Source of the DNA: Thermoanaerobacter pseudethanolicus ATCC 33223
GTDB lineage: Bacteria; Bacillota; Thermoanaerobacteria; Thermoanaerobacterales; Thermoanaerobacteraceae
Length of the DNA stretch: 64,000 bases
Reading direction: 5' to 3'
Assembly (NCBI RefSeq): GCF_000019085.1
Contig: NC_010321.1
Location: 1,747,001 to 1,811,000, forward strand
Shown here: positions 40,489 through 49,353 of the stretch, piece after piece
Layout of the letters: each line of letters starts with the position of its first letter
Position numbering within the stretch: the first letter of the stretch is position 1
The notes under the pieces: model-generated
Database searches by the model: none
Told to the model about the DNA's origin: nothing
What the model saw: only the letters and a program-made list of their open reading frames with translations
Made by a program: the position numbers and the translations under genes

Positions 40489-41430
40489 TTAAAGCAGAGT
40501 AGCAATCATCACAGCTTTAATTGTATGTTTTCTATTTTCTGCTTGGTCCCACACTCTAGATTGTTTACCTTCTATAACATCAAAAGTAACTTCTTGTCCT
40601 TTTACTGCGGGCAGGCAATGCAAAAATATAGTATCTTCTCTTCCTGTCTTTTTCATCATTTCCTCATTCACTTGAAAAGGTCTCAAAAGAGCTTCCCTCT
40701 CTGTAGCCTTTGCTTCTTCTCCCATTGACGCCCACACATCGGTGTAAATAGCATCTGCACCTTCAAGGCCCTCTCCTGGCACACTAGTAAGTTCAAAAGT
40801 TCCTCCATTTTCAGCTGCCATTTGCCTGATTTCATCTATGAACTCCTGTGAAGGCCACAATTCTTTTGGAGAATTAATCACATAATGCATCCCCATCTTA
40901 GCGCAGCCTACCGCTAAAGTATTAGCCATGTTATTCCTTCCATCCCCTACAAATACAAGCTTTCTTCCTTTTAAATTCCCAAATTCTTCTTCTATTGTCA
41001 TAAGGTCAGCCAAAACTTGAGTTGGATGATATTCGTCAGTTAAGCCATTGTACACAGGAACACCTGCATATTTTGCCAAAATTTCCACGGTTTCTTGTTT
41101 AAACCCTCTAAATTCTATTGCATCAAACATTCTTCCTAAAACTCTTGCAGTATCCTCTATTGATTCTTTAGCTCCCAACTGAATGTCATCTGTTGATAAA
41201 AATACTGGATGTCCTCCTTCTTCACCAAAGGCAGTTTCAAAAGCGCATCTCGTTCTTGTGGACCTCTTTTCAAAAATGAGAGCAATAGTCTTACCTAAAA
41301 ATCTTTGATGTACAACCCCTGCTTTTCTCTCTGCTTTTACTTGTTTAGCAATGTCTAAAATATATGTTATTTCTTGAGGGGTGTAATCTTTTAAAGTTAA
41401 TAAACTCCTGCCCTTTAAATTAAATGCCAT
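40489..41430 (-). CDS. argF: Ornithine carbamoyltransferase
   Basis: The 313-residue enzyme interconverts citrulline plus phosphate with ornithine plus carbamoyl phosphate. Carbamoyl-phosphate binding residues are in EKRSTRTRCAFE near residue 55, with HPTQVLAD and the ornithine-site HCLPAV. The start at 41430 is spaced from AGGAGG. Between arcA and arcC it most likely runs in the catabolic direction (arcB role), but it may also serve arginine synthesis. Confidence 0.95.
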   Translation of the reverse strand: MAFNLKGRSLLTLKDYTPQEITYILDIAKQVKAERKAGVVHQRFLGKTIALIFEKRSTRTRCAFETAFGEEGGHPVFLSTDDIQLGAKESIEDTARVLGRMFDAIEFRGFKQETVEILAKYAGVPVYNGLTDEYHPTQVLADLMTIEEEFGNLKGRKLVFVGDGRNNMANTLAVGCAKMGMHYVINSPKELWPSQEFIDEIRQMAAENGGTFELTSVPGEGLEGADAIYTDVWASMGEEAKATEREALLRPFQVNEEMMKKTGREDTIFLHCLPAVKGQEVTFDVIEGKQSRVWDQAENRKHTIKAVMIATLL

Positions 41431-41497
41431 AGTCATCCTCCTTTTAGTAATTTTACTTTATTAATTTTATATTATCTTACCCTATTAGTCAAAAGGT

Positions 41498-42724
41498 TTA
41501 TATATCTTCTCTCTTTAAAGGCATCGACATACACCTTGGGCCACCGCGTCCCCTCACTAATTCAGAGCCTTCAATTTCAATAACTTTTATTCCATGATTT
41601 ACTAAGGTGGTGTTGGTTATCTCATTTCTGTTATATGCCATTACAACTCCTGGAGCAATGGCCAAGGTATTCGTGCTGTCATTCCACTGTTCTCTTGCTC
41701 CTGTTATCTCGTCACCTCCTCCACTTTCAATTAAATTAACTTTATCAAGGCCCAATGAAGTCTCTAAAACTTTTGTAAAGTCTTCTTCTACCTTCACTCT
41801 AATTGTTCCCTTTTCTCCTCTTGTAATCCTATAAACCTTCAATTTTTCTTTTATACCAGGATATATTAAAAATTTGTCCACATCCACCATAGTAAAAACT
41901 GTATCAAGATGCATAAAAGTTCGTTTTTTTGGAATTTCTAAAGCGATTATCTCTTGTAACTCTTCTCCTCTCTCTAAAAGAGTAAGAGAAATTTCTTCAA
42001 TTGCCTGTGGGGAGGTTCTTTCACTTATTCCAATAGCTATTACTTTTTTGCTGAGAACTAACACGTCTCCCCCCTCAATAGGATACTCTGAACGATAATC
42101 ATACCACAATAGATTCTCCTGTACTTTTAAAGTCTTAGAATGCTTAAAAACATACTTAAGCAACATGGCTTCTCTCTTTCGAGCAGTTGTCTTCATACTG
42201 CTTATCATCACACCATTGCCAATGACCGCAGCAGGGTCTCTCATAAAATAGCAGTTTGGCAAAGGATTTATAAAAAATGGGGAATCCTTATAGACATAAT
42301 CCACCAAAGATTGAGGCTCCACCTCATGCACTTCTTTTTTCAAAAGTCCTGCAATAGCGTAGTCCACTATTTCCTTGGGGGTTCTTTCCTTTAAAAAATT
42401 TGTAATTGTTTTCTTAACTTCTAAAGAAGTATTCATATATGAAACCAAATCATATATAAAAAACTCTTTTATTCCAGTATCCTGTAAAACCTCTTCCAAT
42501 AAATCTTCTAAATAATAAACTGTCACTCCGTTTTCTTTTAAAGCTTGCGCAAATTTGTCGTGTTCCTCCTGAATCCTTTTAAGCCAGGGAATATCATCAA
42601 AAAGAAGCTCACTTAAAAACTCAGGGGTCAACCTTTCTAATTCTTTACCAGGCCTATGAAGGAGGACAGACTTTAATTTTCCAATCTCAGAATAGACTCG
42701 CAAGCAATTTGTGTTTTTCTCCAA
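41498..42724 (-). CDS. arcA: Arginine deiminase
   Basis: ArcA hydrolyses arginine to citrulline and ammonia. The 408-residue protein uses a TTG start behind GGGGG. It begins EIGKLKSVLLHRPGKELERLTP; the guanidino-binding FMRDPAAVI, the catalytic His segment MHLDTVFTMVD, and the nucleophile Cys398 in RGGPRCMSMPL are all present. It is the first gene of arcA-argF-arcC, all within 3.3 kb. Confidence 0.96.
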   Translation of the reverse strand: MEKNTNCLRVYSEIGKLKSVLLHRPGKELERLTPEFLSELLFDDIPWLKRIQEEHDKFAQALKENGVTVYYLEDLLEEVLQDTGIKEFFIYDLVSYMNTSLEVKKTITNFLKERTPKEIVDYAIAGLLKKEVHEVEPQSLVDYVYKDSPFFINPLPNCYFMRDPAAVIGNGVMISSMKTTARKREAMLLKYVFKHSKTLKVQENLLWYDYRSEYPIEGGDVLVLSKKVIAIGISERTSPQAIEEISLTLLERGEELQEIIALEIPKKRTFMHLDTVFTMVDVDKFLIYPGIKEKLKVYRITRGEKGTIRVKVEEDFTKVLETSLGLDKVNLIESGGGDEITGAREQWNDSTNTLAIAPGVVMAYNRNEITNTTLVNHGIKVIEIEGSELVRGRGGPRCMSMPLKREDI

Positions 42725-42784
42725 CTCTGTAACCCCCTCTGTCCCTTTTACTATACTACCTATCCATCAACTTTATACACCTAT

Positions 42785-42813
42785 AGTATAAACCAATAAA
42801 ATAACTTTTGCAA
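42785..42813 (-). promoter_or_regulatory. Promoter of the arc operon
   Basis: TTGCAA (42813-42808), a 17-base spacer and TATACT (42790-42785) on the minus strand. Just upstream (42831-42844) TGTAAACGTTTTGT resembles a catabolite-responsive cre site except at its last two bases. The rest of the 42725-43012 gap is AT-rich and featureless. Confidence 0.7.
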
Positions 42814-43012
42814 TTTAACTCAGTAAATTAATGTAAACGTTTTGTATAAAAATAATTTAAAAAAATCTTTTGTTTGTAAAGTTTTAAATAATTATTCAAA
42901 TATCCCAAGATAAAGTCTTAAAAATTCCCCAAATAAAACATGGCATGAATAAAAATAAATCATAGAATTTCAGACTGCATAAAAAATTTTTTAAAGTTAT
43001 AAAAAATTATGA

Positions 43013-43046
43013 GGCTATTTATTCAGACTCCTCTAAATAAATAGCC
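43013..43046 (-). terminator. Terminator of the amidohydrolase gene
   Basis: GGCTATTTATT pairs with AATAAATAGCC, followed by a T-rich stretch on the minus strand, directly past the stop codon. Confidence 0.75.
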
Positions 43047-43056
43047 CCATGACAGT

Positions 43057-44208
43057 TTATGCTTTATGTACTAATTTCCCATTAATAAATACATATTTTG
43101 TCCTTGTCTTCACTTCCAATGGATCTCCATCAAAGACTACAATATCAGCGTCTTTCCCTTTTTCAATGCTTCCCACCCTGTCGTCAACTCCTAAAATTTT
43201 CGCAGGGTTTATCGTGATAGCTTTTAAAGCCTCCATTTCATCCATACCATCCTTTACAGCTAAAGCAGCACATAGAGGCAAGTAATTGAGAGGTATTACA
43301 GGGTGGTCTGTCATTATCGCAACTGTAAGTCCTGCTTTTGAAAGAATACCTGCTGTCTTAAAGCTTAGATTTACAAGCTCAATCTTTGACCTTTCAGACA
43401 ATGAAGGCCCCACAATAACTTTAGCATTTTCTTTCACCAATTCATCAACAATCAAATGGCCATCAGTACAATGGTCAATGGTTATATCTACATTAAATTC
43501 TTTTGCAATCCTTAAAGCGGTAAAAATATCATCTGCTCTATGAGCATGAGCTTTCAGCGGAATTTCTCTCTTTAATACTTTTACCAATGCTTCAAGGCCT
43601 AAGTCCCTTTCAGGCTTTTTGTCTTCCTCTGCATGCTCCATCTTTTCCATGTACTCCTGAGCTTTTATAAGCTCTTGCCTTAAAAGAGCCGCAACTGCCA
43701 TTCTAGTTGAAGGCATTTTATGCTGCTCATGGTAAACGGATTTAGGATTTTCACCAAAAGCAACTTTTATCGCTGCTGGTTCTTTTACTATCATATCATC
43801 TATTCTTTTACCATAAGTTTTTATAATTGCAAACTGTCCTCCTATAACATTAGCACTGCCAGGACCTGTCGCAACTGTCGTAACCCCTGCTTGATAAGCC
43901 TCTTCAAAATATTTATCCATTGGATTTATTCCATCAATTGCCCTAAGTTGCGGAGTTATAGGGTCTGTCGCTTCATTTCCATCTGCTCCTTCAAATCCCA
44001 TAGCATTTTCCCACATTCCAAGATGGCAATGAGCATCAATCAAACCAGGCATAACAGTTAAGCCTTGTACATCAATCACTTCTGCATCTAAAGGAGCAAT
44101 TAAATCTTCTCCAACATCAACAATTTTTCCATTGTCAATGAGTACATCTCCTTTTTCATAAATTTTGCCGGCCATTGTCAGGATTTTCCCACCTTTTAAT
44201 AAGTACAT
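43057..44208 (-). CDS. Amidohydrolase family protein (imidazolonepropionase-like)
   Basis: A 383-residue metal-dependent hydrolase starting MYLLKGGKILTMAGKIYEKG after GGGGGG. Metal ligands are in PGLIDAHCHLGMWE, PLKAHAHRADD, ITIDHCTDGH and the Asp of IMTDHPVIPL; the C-terminus has INPAKILGVDDRVGSIEKGKD. Substrate is unknown; databases often call such proteins imidazolonepropionase-like. It stands alone, upstream of the arc operon. Confidence 0.88.
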   Translation of the reverse strand: MYLLKGGKILTMAGKIYEKGDVLIDNGKIVDVGEDLIAPLDAEVIDVQGLTVMPGLIDAHCHLGMWENAMGFEGADGNEATDPITPQLRAIDGINPMDKYFEEAYQAGVTTVATGPGSANVIGGQFAIIKTYGKRIDDMIVKEPAAIKVAFGENPKSVYHEQHKMPSTRMAVAALLRQELIKAQEYMEKMEHAEEDKKPERDLGLEALVKVLKREIPLKAHAHRADDIFTALRIAKEFNVDITIDHCTDGHLIVDELVKENAKVIVGPSLSERSKIELVNLSFKTAGILSKAGLTVAIMTDHPVIPLNYLPLCAALAVKDGMDEMEALKAITINPAKILGVDDRVGSIEKGKDADIVVFDGDPLEVKTRTKYVFINGKLVHKA

Positions 44209-44333
44209 ATAATTCCCCCCTGAATTCATTATATATTAACATTATAGCACAAAGAAACAATTTTATGAAATCATTAGCTTTACAAAACAAATTCGCTAAA
44301 ATTTTCTGTCCAGCTACTCCAAATTTTACTTTT

Positions 44334-45014
44334 TTAAAGTTTTTTTAACTTTTCCATAATAATGTCTTTTTTATTAACTCCTATTAAAAATAATAATACT
44401 GCGATAATTGCGACAATTCCTGCCATAAAGTAATTTTTATTCCCCAAATTTGCCCCTATATAGGCAGAAAAAAATATGCCTGGAAGTCTCGCAAAAAGAG
44501 TAATGATGAAAAAATTGTAAAACTTAACCGGTGTAATTCCTGCAATGTAGGAAAGGGCATCTTTAGGCATTCCAGGTATAAAAAACAACAAAAAAAGAAT
44601 AGTTTCTCCTTTAGGATTGTTTATAATATAATCAAACTTTTTAAGCTTTTCTTCTGAAACAATGCTTCTCACAAAATTATAGCCTAAAACCCTGGCAATC
44701 AGAAAACAAATTAGAGAACCTATTGTAATGCCTATTACAGAGTACAAAGTGCCTAAAAAAGCCCCGTAGAGGTATCCTCCTGCAATTTGCACTACTTCTC
44801 CTGGTATGACAAATACGATCACTTGAAGTATTTGAACTCCTATAAATACAATAATACCAAGTTTCCCAAAACTGTGTATCCACTCCCTAAATTTATCGGG
44901 ACTGTTAATTAGTATAGTTAAATTCTTCCCAAAAGTCACCATAGCCACTATTAATGCAATGACAAAAATGACTATTAAAATTAAATTTAGTATGTTAGTT
45001 TTGTTAATTTTCAT
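44334..45014 (-). CDS. TVP38/TMEM64 (DedA-like) membrane protein
   Basis: A 226-residue polytopic membrane protein with the VTT-domain signature: IPGEVVQIAGGYLYGAFLGTLY and FLLFFIPGMPKDALSYIAGITP. The ATG at 45014 follows GAGGTGTGGGTGG. The frame continues upstream for 27 codons to an ATG at 45095 with its own GGGGGGAGA site, but that stretch is unusual for the family and holds a 9-bp inverted repeat, so it may be leader RNA. Family members act in lipid or membrane homeostasis; no specific role is seen. Confidence 0.85.
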   Translation of the reverse strand: MKINKTNILNLILIVIFVIALIVAMVTFGKNLTILINSPDKFREWIHSFGKLGIIVFIGVQILQVIVFVIPGEVVQIAGGYLYGAFLGTLYSVIGITIGSLICFLIARVLGYNFVRSIVSEEKLKKFDYIINNPKGETILFLLFFIPGMPKDALSYIAGITPVKFYNFFIITLFARLPGIFFSAYIGANLGNKNYFMAGIVAIIAVLLFLIGVNKKDIIMEKLKKL

Positions 45015-45029
45015 CCACCCACACCTCGG

Positions 45030-45093
45030 GCCAAAAGCACCAAAGATAAATCCAGCTTTACCTTTATTACCTCCAACCCATTTGGCTTTTGGC
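45030..45093 (-). promoter_or_regulatory. Possible structured leader upstream of the TVP38 gene
   Basis: GCCAAAAGC (45093-45085) and GCTTTTGGC (45038-45030) are perfect complements enclosing 46 bases with an internal TTGGAGGTAA. Together with the ribosome site right after, this could be a regulatory RNA; it does not match a riboswitch class I know. The alternative is coding sequence for an N-terminal extension. Confidence 0.4.
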
Positions 45094-45191
45094 ATTTTTC
45101 TCCCCCCGTTTTATTCAAAAATTACGGTCCTATGTTTATAATCCATTATAGAGTTAATATTTTGTTATGTCAATTACCCAGAAATTTTTAA

Positions 45192-45211
45192 AAGCCGGTA
45201 AATACCGGCTT
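45192..45211 (-). terminator. Terminator of the stalk-domain protein gene
   Basis: AAGCCGGTA and TACCGGCTT meet around a two-base loop, followed by TTAAAAATTTC on the minus strand, eight bases past the stop codon. Confidence 0.8.
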
Positions 45212-45219
45212 ATGTATAG

Positions 45220-45951
45220 TTAATCATTATTTTCGTTATCGCTTTGGCCTTGATTATCATTATTTGTATTAATATCCTGGTTTTCTTGAGAATTTTTCTT
45301 TTGTTCTTTTTTCTCTATTTTATTCTGATTTTTTTCTCTTTCTCTATCCTCATTTTTCACTTTTTCTACTTTCTTATCATGTTTTTCTCCTAACACTTCT
45401 GAGAAAAACTTAATAGGCACAAAAGTTGCATTCTCATTCATTTTCTTATCTATTGTAACTTCTACCCCATTTACTAAAGCTTTAGAGTCTCCTAAAGTAT
45501 ACTGTATTGTCTTATCACCTTTTATAACTGTGAGAGTTTTTGTATCAGGGTCCCAAGCTACTTTTGCATCCAATCCCCTTGCAATAGCCTTTACGGGAAT
45601 TAGGGTATTATTTTCTTTTATCACTGGTTGCAAGTCAACTTTCTTGCCATCTTCAACATTTGGAGTTTCTTCTGAGTTTTCATCAACATTTTTATCTTCT
45701 TCTACAGCTTCTTCTTTACCTTCCTGTGATTGTTCCTTTACCGGTTCCTGAGCTTGTACCTGTTCTTGAGCCTCAAGTGTCGTCTGAATCTGGGCTTCTA
45801 CTTTATTTTCTGTAGTTCCTTGTGCTGCAAGTTGAGTTTCTGCCTTTACTGCTACTTCACGCATCCACTTGACACCAGATTTAGCATACCCCGTTAAAAT
45901 AGAGGAAAAAGCAAAAGCACCAATCACAGCAAAAATTAATATTTTTTTCAT
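45220..45951 (-). CDS. Secreted protein with copper-amine-oxidase N-like (stalk) domain
   Basis: A 243-residue exported protein: signal peptide ILIFAVIGAFAFSSILTGYA, a Gln/Glu-rich stretch (about 30-90), a stalk domain with LIPVKAIARGLDAKVAWDPD and KTLTVIKGDKTIQYTLG (about 100-180), and a Lys/Glu then Asn/Asp-rich tail. Stalk domains occur in many clostridial cell-surface proteins; the precise role is not known. The ATG at 45951 follows GGAGGGAGAG. Confidence 0.85.
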   Translation of the reverse strand: MKKILIFAVIGAFAFSSILTGYAKSGVKWMREVAVKAETQLAAQGTTENKVEAQIQTTLEAQEQVQAQEPVKEQSQEGKEEAVEEDKNVDENSEETPNVEDGKKVDLQPVIKENNTLIPVKAIARGLDAKVAWDPDTKTLTVIKGDKTIQYTLGDSKALVNGVEVTIDKKMNENATFVPIKFFSEVLGEKHDKKVEKVKNEDREREKNQNKIEKKEQKKNSQENQDINTNNDNQGQSDNENND

Positions 45952-46036
45952 ATGCACTCTCCCTCCTTTGTTCAACTTTCACTATATATTTCGGAAGGAA
46001 ATATAAATTTTTAGAGAGTAGCAGTAAAAAATTTTT

Positions 46037-48175
46037 TTATTTCATTGAAAGAGAAATTCTATTTCTCTCAATATCAACACTTAAAACTCTAACTTTTACA
46101 ATGTCTCCCACTGAAACCACATCAAGAGGATGTTTTATGTAATTTTGAGACATCTCAGAAATGTGAACAAGCCCATCAGTGTGAACACCTATATCTACAA
46201 AGCAGCCAAAATCAGTGACATTCCTAACTGTTCCCATAAGTTCCATGCCTGGTTTTAGCTCATTTATAGTCATTACATCAGACCTTAAAATGGGCTTGGG
46301 TAAGTCTTCTCTTGGGTCTCTTCCAGGTTTTTTAAGCTCTGAAACTATGTCATAAAGTGTAGGAAGTCCTATATCGTATTCCTCTGAAATCTTCTCTAAT
46401 CCGTATTCTTCTAAAGAATTAGCAAAGTCTTTTAACTTTTTTCTATCTAGTTTTTCTTTCTCATATCTAAATTTTCTCAAAAGCTTTTCTAAGGTTTCGT
46501 AACGCTCTGGGTGAACTGCTGTTGAGTCAAAGATATTGTCACCGTCCAAAATTCTCAAAAAACCCGCACATTGTGTAAAAGTAGTATCTCCTAATCTTTT
46601 TACATTTTTAAGCTGCTCCCTATTTGTAAACTTGCCTATTTGGTTTCGATATTCAACAATATTCTTGGCAATAGCAGCATTTATCCCTGAAACGTATTTT
46701 AAAAGAGATACTGATGCAGTGTTTAAATCAACACCTACGCTGTTTACACAATCTTCTACAACACCGTTTAAAGCATCTCCCAGTTTTTTCTGGTCTACAT
46801 CGTGTTGATACTGTCCTACCCCGATGGACTTTGGATCAATTTTTACAAGCTCTGCCAATGGGTCTTGAAGCCTTCGCGCCAGTGAGATAGCTCCTCTTAA
46901 ACTTACGTTTATATCAGGAAATTCCTCTGTACCTATTTGAGAAGCAGAATAGACTGATGCCCCTGCTTCATTCACTATCACATACTTTACCTCTCTTGAA
47001 AGTTCTTTTATAAGCTCTGCTATAAACATTTCACTCTCTCTTGAAGCAGTTCCATTTCCCAAAGCAATTAAAGTGACATTGTATTTTTCTATTAGCTCTT
47101 TTAAAACCTTTTTAGAATTTTCAAAATCATTTTGAGGAGGAGTAGGATATACTGTAGCAGTGTCCAAAAGTTTTCCCGTTTCATCTACAACAGCAATTTT
47201 ACATCCTGTCCTATAGGCTGGGTCAAATCCCATGACAACATGTCCTTTTATTGGGGGTTGAAGTAAAAGGCTTTTTAGATTTTCTTTAAAAACTATTATT
47301 GCCTTTTCTTCTGCTTTTTCCGTAAGAGTATTCCTTATTTCCCTCTCTATTGAAGGAGCAATAAGCCTTTTATAGGAATCTTCAATTGCTTTCTTGTAAT
47401 ACTCTGCAAATATTGAAGCTTTATTTACTTTTGATTCTATAAGCCTATTTATTATCCTTTCACTATCTATCTCAATTTTTACAGATATGTATTTTTCCCT
47501 TTCTGCCCTATTTATCGCCAGTATTCTATGAGGCGGTATTGTCTTTACAGCTTCTTTATAGTCATAATACATCTCATAGGGAGACCTTTCTTGTTTTAAC
47601 GCTTGTGTCACTATAATTCCGTTATTCCATGTAAAACTTCTTATGTATTTTCTTATATCAGCGTCATCAGATATATCCTCTGCAATTATATCCATTGCTC
47701 CTTGGTATGCTTCTTCAACTGTTGGAACATTTTCATTAAGATAAGGCTTTGCGTATTCCTTTACATCCCCATCTATTACTTCATTTGAAGAAATAACCTT
47801 TGCAAGAGGCTCCAAGCCTTTTTCTTTCGCAATGGTCGCCCTTGTCCTTCTTTTTGGCCTAAAAGGCCTGTATATGTCCTCCACCTCTTGTAAAGTTGTA
47901 GCATTTTCTATTTTTGCTTTTATCTCCTCTGTCAGTTTTCCCTGTTCATCAATTAACCTTATAGTATCCTGTTTCTTCTCTTCAAGGTTTCTCAAATATG
48001 TAAGTCGGTCATAAAAATTTCTTAAAACCTCATCTGACAAGCTTCCTGTTGCTTCTTTCCTGTACCTTGCAATAAAAGGAATTGTATTCCCTTCATCAAT
48101 AAGCTTTATTGTATTTTCCACTTGAAAGTCTTTTAATCCAAATTCTTTCTTTAATATATCTTTTATCCTATTCAT
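46037..48175 (-). CDS. tex: Tex family RNA-binding protein
   Basis: Tex is a nucleic-acid-binding protein linked to transcription and stress. The 712-residue chain has the N-terminal helical region (IPFIARYRKEATGSLSDEVLR), the YqgF-like domain (VMGFDPAYRTGCKIAVVD), helix-hairpin-helix motifs (SLLKYVSGINAAIAKNIVEY), and a C-terminal S1 domain (MGTVRNVTDFGCFVDIGVH). It lies downstream of prfB with a hairpin between. Confidence 0.96.
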   Translation of the reverse strand: MNRIKDILKKEFGLKDFQVENTIKLIDEGNTIPFIARYRKEATGSLSDEVLRNFYDRLTYLRNLEEKKQDTIRLIDEQGKLTEEIKAKIENATTLQEVEDIYRPFRPKRRTRATIAKEKGLEPLAKVISSNEVIDGDVKEYAKPYLNENVPTVEEAYQGAMDIIAEDISDDADIRKYIRSFTWNNGIIVTQALKQERSPYEMYYDYKEAVKTIPPHRILAINRAEREKYISVKIEIDSERIINRLIESKVNKASIFAEYYKKAIEDSYKRLIAPSIEREIRNTLTEKAEEKAIIVFKENLKSLLLQPPIKGHVVMGFDPAYRTGCKIAVVDETGKLLDTATVYPTPPQNDFENSKKVLKELIEKYNVTLIALGNGTASRESEMFIAELIKELSREVKYVIVNEAGASVYSASQIGTEEFPDINVSLRGAISLARRLQDPLAELVKIDPKSIGVGQYQHDVDQKKLGDALNGVVEDCVNSVGVDLNTASVSLLKYVSGINAAIAKNIVEYRNQIGKFTNREQLKNVKRLGDTTFTQCAGFLRILDGDNIFDSTAVHPERYETLEKLLRKFRYEKEKLDRKKLKDFANSLEEYGLEKISEEYDIGLPTLYDIVSELKKPGRDPREDLPKPILRSDVMTINELKPGMELMGTVRNVTDFGCFVDIGVHTDGLVHISEMSQNYIKHPLDVVSVGDIVKVRVLSVDIERNRISLSMK

Positions 48176-48216
48176 GACTTACTCCTTTCTCTTAGGAAAT
48201 ACATAGATTAAATTTA

Positions 48217-48243
48217 AAGGGATACCTTTTTAAGATATCCCTT
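48217..48243 (-). terminator. Terminator of secA-prfB
   Basis: AAGGGATATC and GGTATCCCTT pair around AAAAA and include the prfB stop codon; TAAATTTAA follows on the minus strand. Moderate strength. Confidence 0.6.
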
Positions 48244-49337
48244 GTGATTTTTGCTTTAGATAAGCGTTTATAAATCCATCTATTTCCCCATCCATCACTG
48301 CCTGAACATTTCCCACTTCATAATTTGTCCTGTGGTCTTTAACAAGGGTATAAGGCTGGAAGACATACGACCTTATTTGGTTGCCCCATGCCGCCTCTCT
48401 GTGCTCTCCTTTTAAGTCTTCGATTTTTTCTTTCTTCTCTTTCATCATGAGGTCCAAAAGTTTAGCTTTAAGCATTTTCATGGCAGTTTCTCTGTTTTGA
48501 ATCTGAGACCTTTCACTTTGACAGGAAACCACTATGCCTGTTGGAAGGTGAGTAATCCTTACAGCAGACTCCGTCTTATTTACATACTGTCCTCCCGCAC
48601 CCGAAGCCCTATAAGTGTCAATTTTTAAATCCTCAGGCCTTATTTCCACTTCAATATCATTTTCTAATTCAGGAAGTACTTCCACAAGTGCAAATGAAGT
48701 ATGCCTTCTACCTGCCGCATCAAAAGGAGATATCCTCACAAGGCGGTGAACACCCGCCTCTGATTTAAGATATCCATAGGCAAAAGGCCCTTTTATCATA
48801 AGAGTGACACTTTTTATTCCTGCTTCTTCTCCTTGCAAATAGTCAAGGGTTTCTACTTCAAAACCTTTGTCATTAGCCCATCTTGTATACATGCGAAGTA
48901 ACATCTCCGCCCAGTCTTGAGCCTCTGTACCACCTGAGCCTGCATGAATAGAAAGTATGGCATTGTTTTTATCATAGGGGCCATTTAATAGGGTTTTTAT
49001 CTTTAAATCCTCTAACTTTTTCTTGAGCTCTTTGTATTCCTTGTCTACTTCATCAGTTATCGACTCATCCCCTTCTTCTAAACCCAATTCAATAAGTGTA
49101 CTTAAGTCTTCCCATTTTGACACAAGAGAATTGTACTCTTCTAAAAGTTCTTTTAAGGCTTTTTGTTTTTTAGCTAATTCCTGTGACTTTTTTATATCGC
49201 TCCAAAAAGCAGGATCAGACATCTTTTTGTCTATTTCTTCTATTTCTCTTTTGACACTTTCTATGTCAAAGAGAAACCCCCATTTCTTTTACTTCTTCAA
49301 TCATGTTTGAAACTTCTGCTTTGTAGTCTTGCAACAA
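48230..49337 (-). CDS. prfB: Peptide chain release factor 2, with programmed +1 frameshift
   Basis: RF2 releases peptides at UGA and UAA. The main frame (48230-49265) has the stop-codon-reading SPF in RISPFDAAG and the GGQ loop GAGGQYVNKTES. The N-terminal 23 codons are in another frame: TTG at 49337, with AAGGAGAG, encodes MLQDYKAEVSNM and ends ATGGGGGTTTCTCTTTGA at 49266. This is the classic RF2 autoregulatory site: CTT-TGA-C with an upstream GGGGG that prompts a +1 shift. The two parts join as VSL-DIESVKRE. Confidence 0.95.
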
Positions 49338-49353
49338 ACCGCATCTCTCCTTT

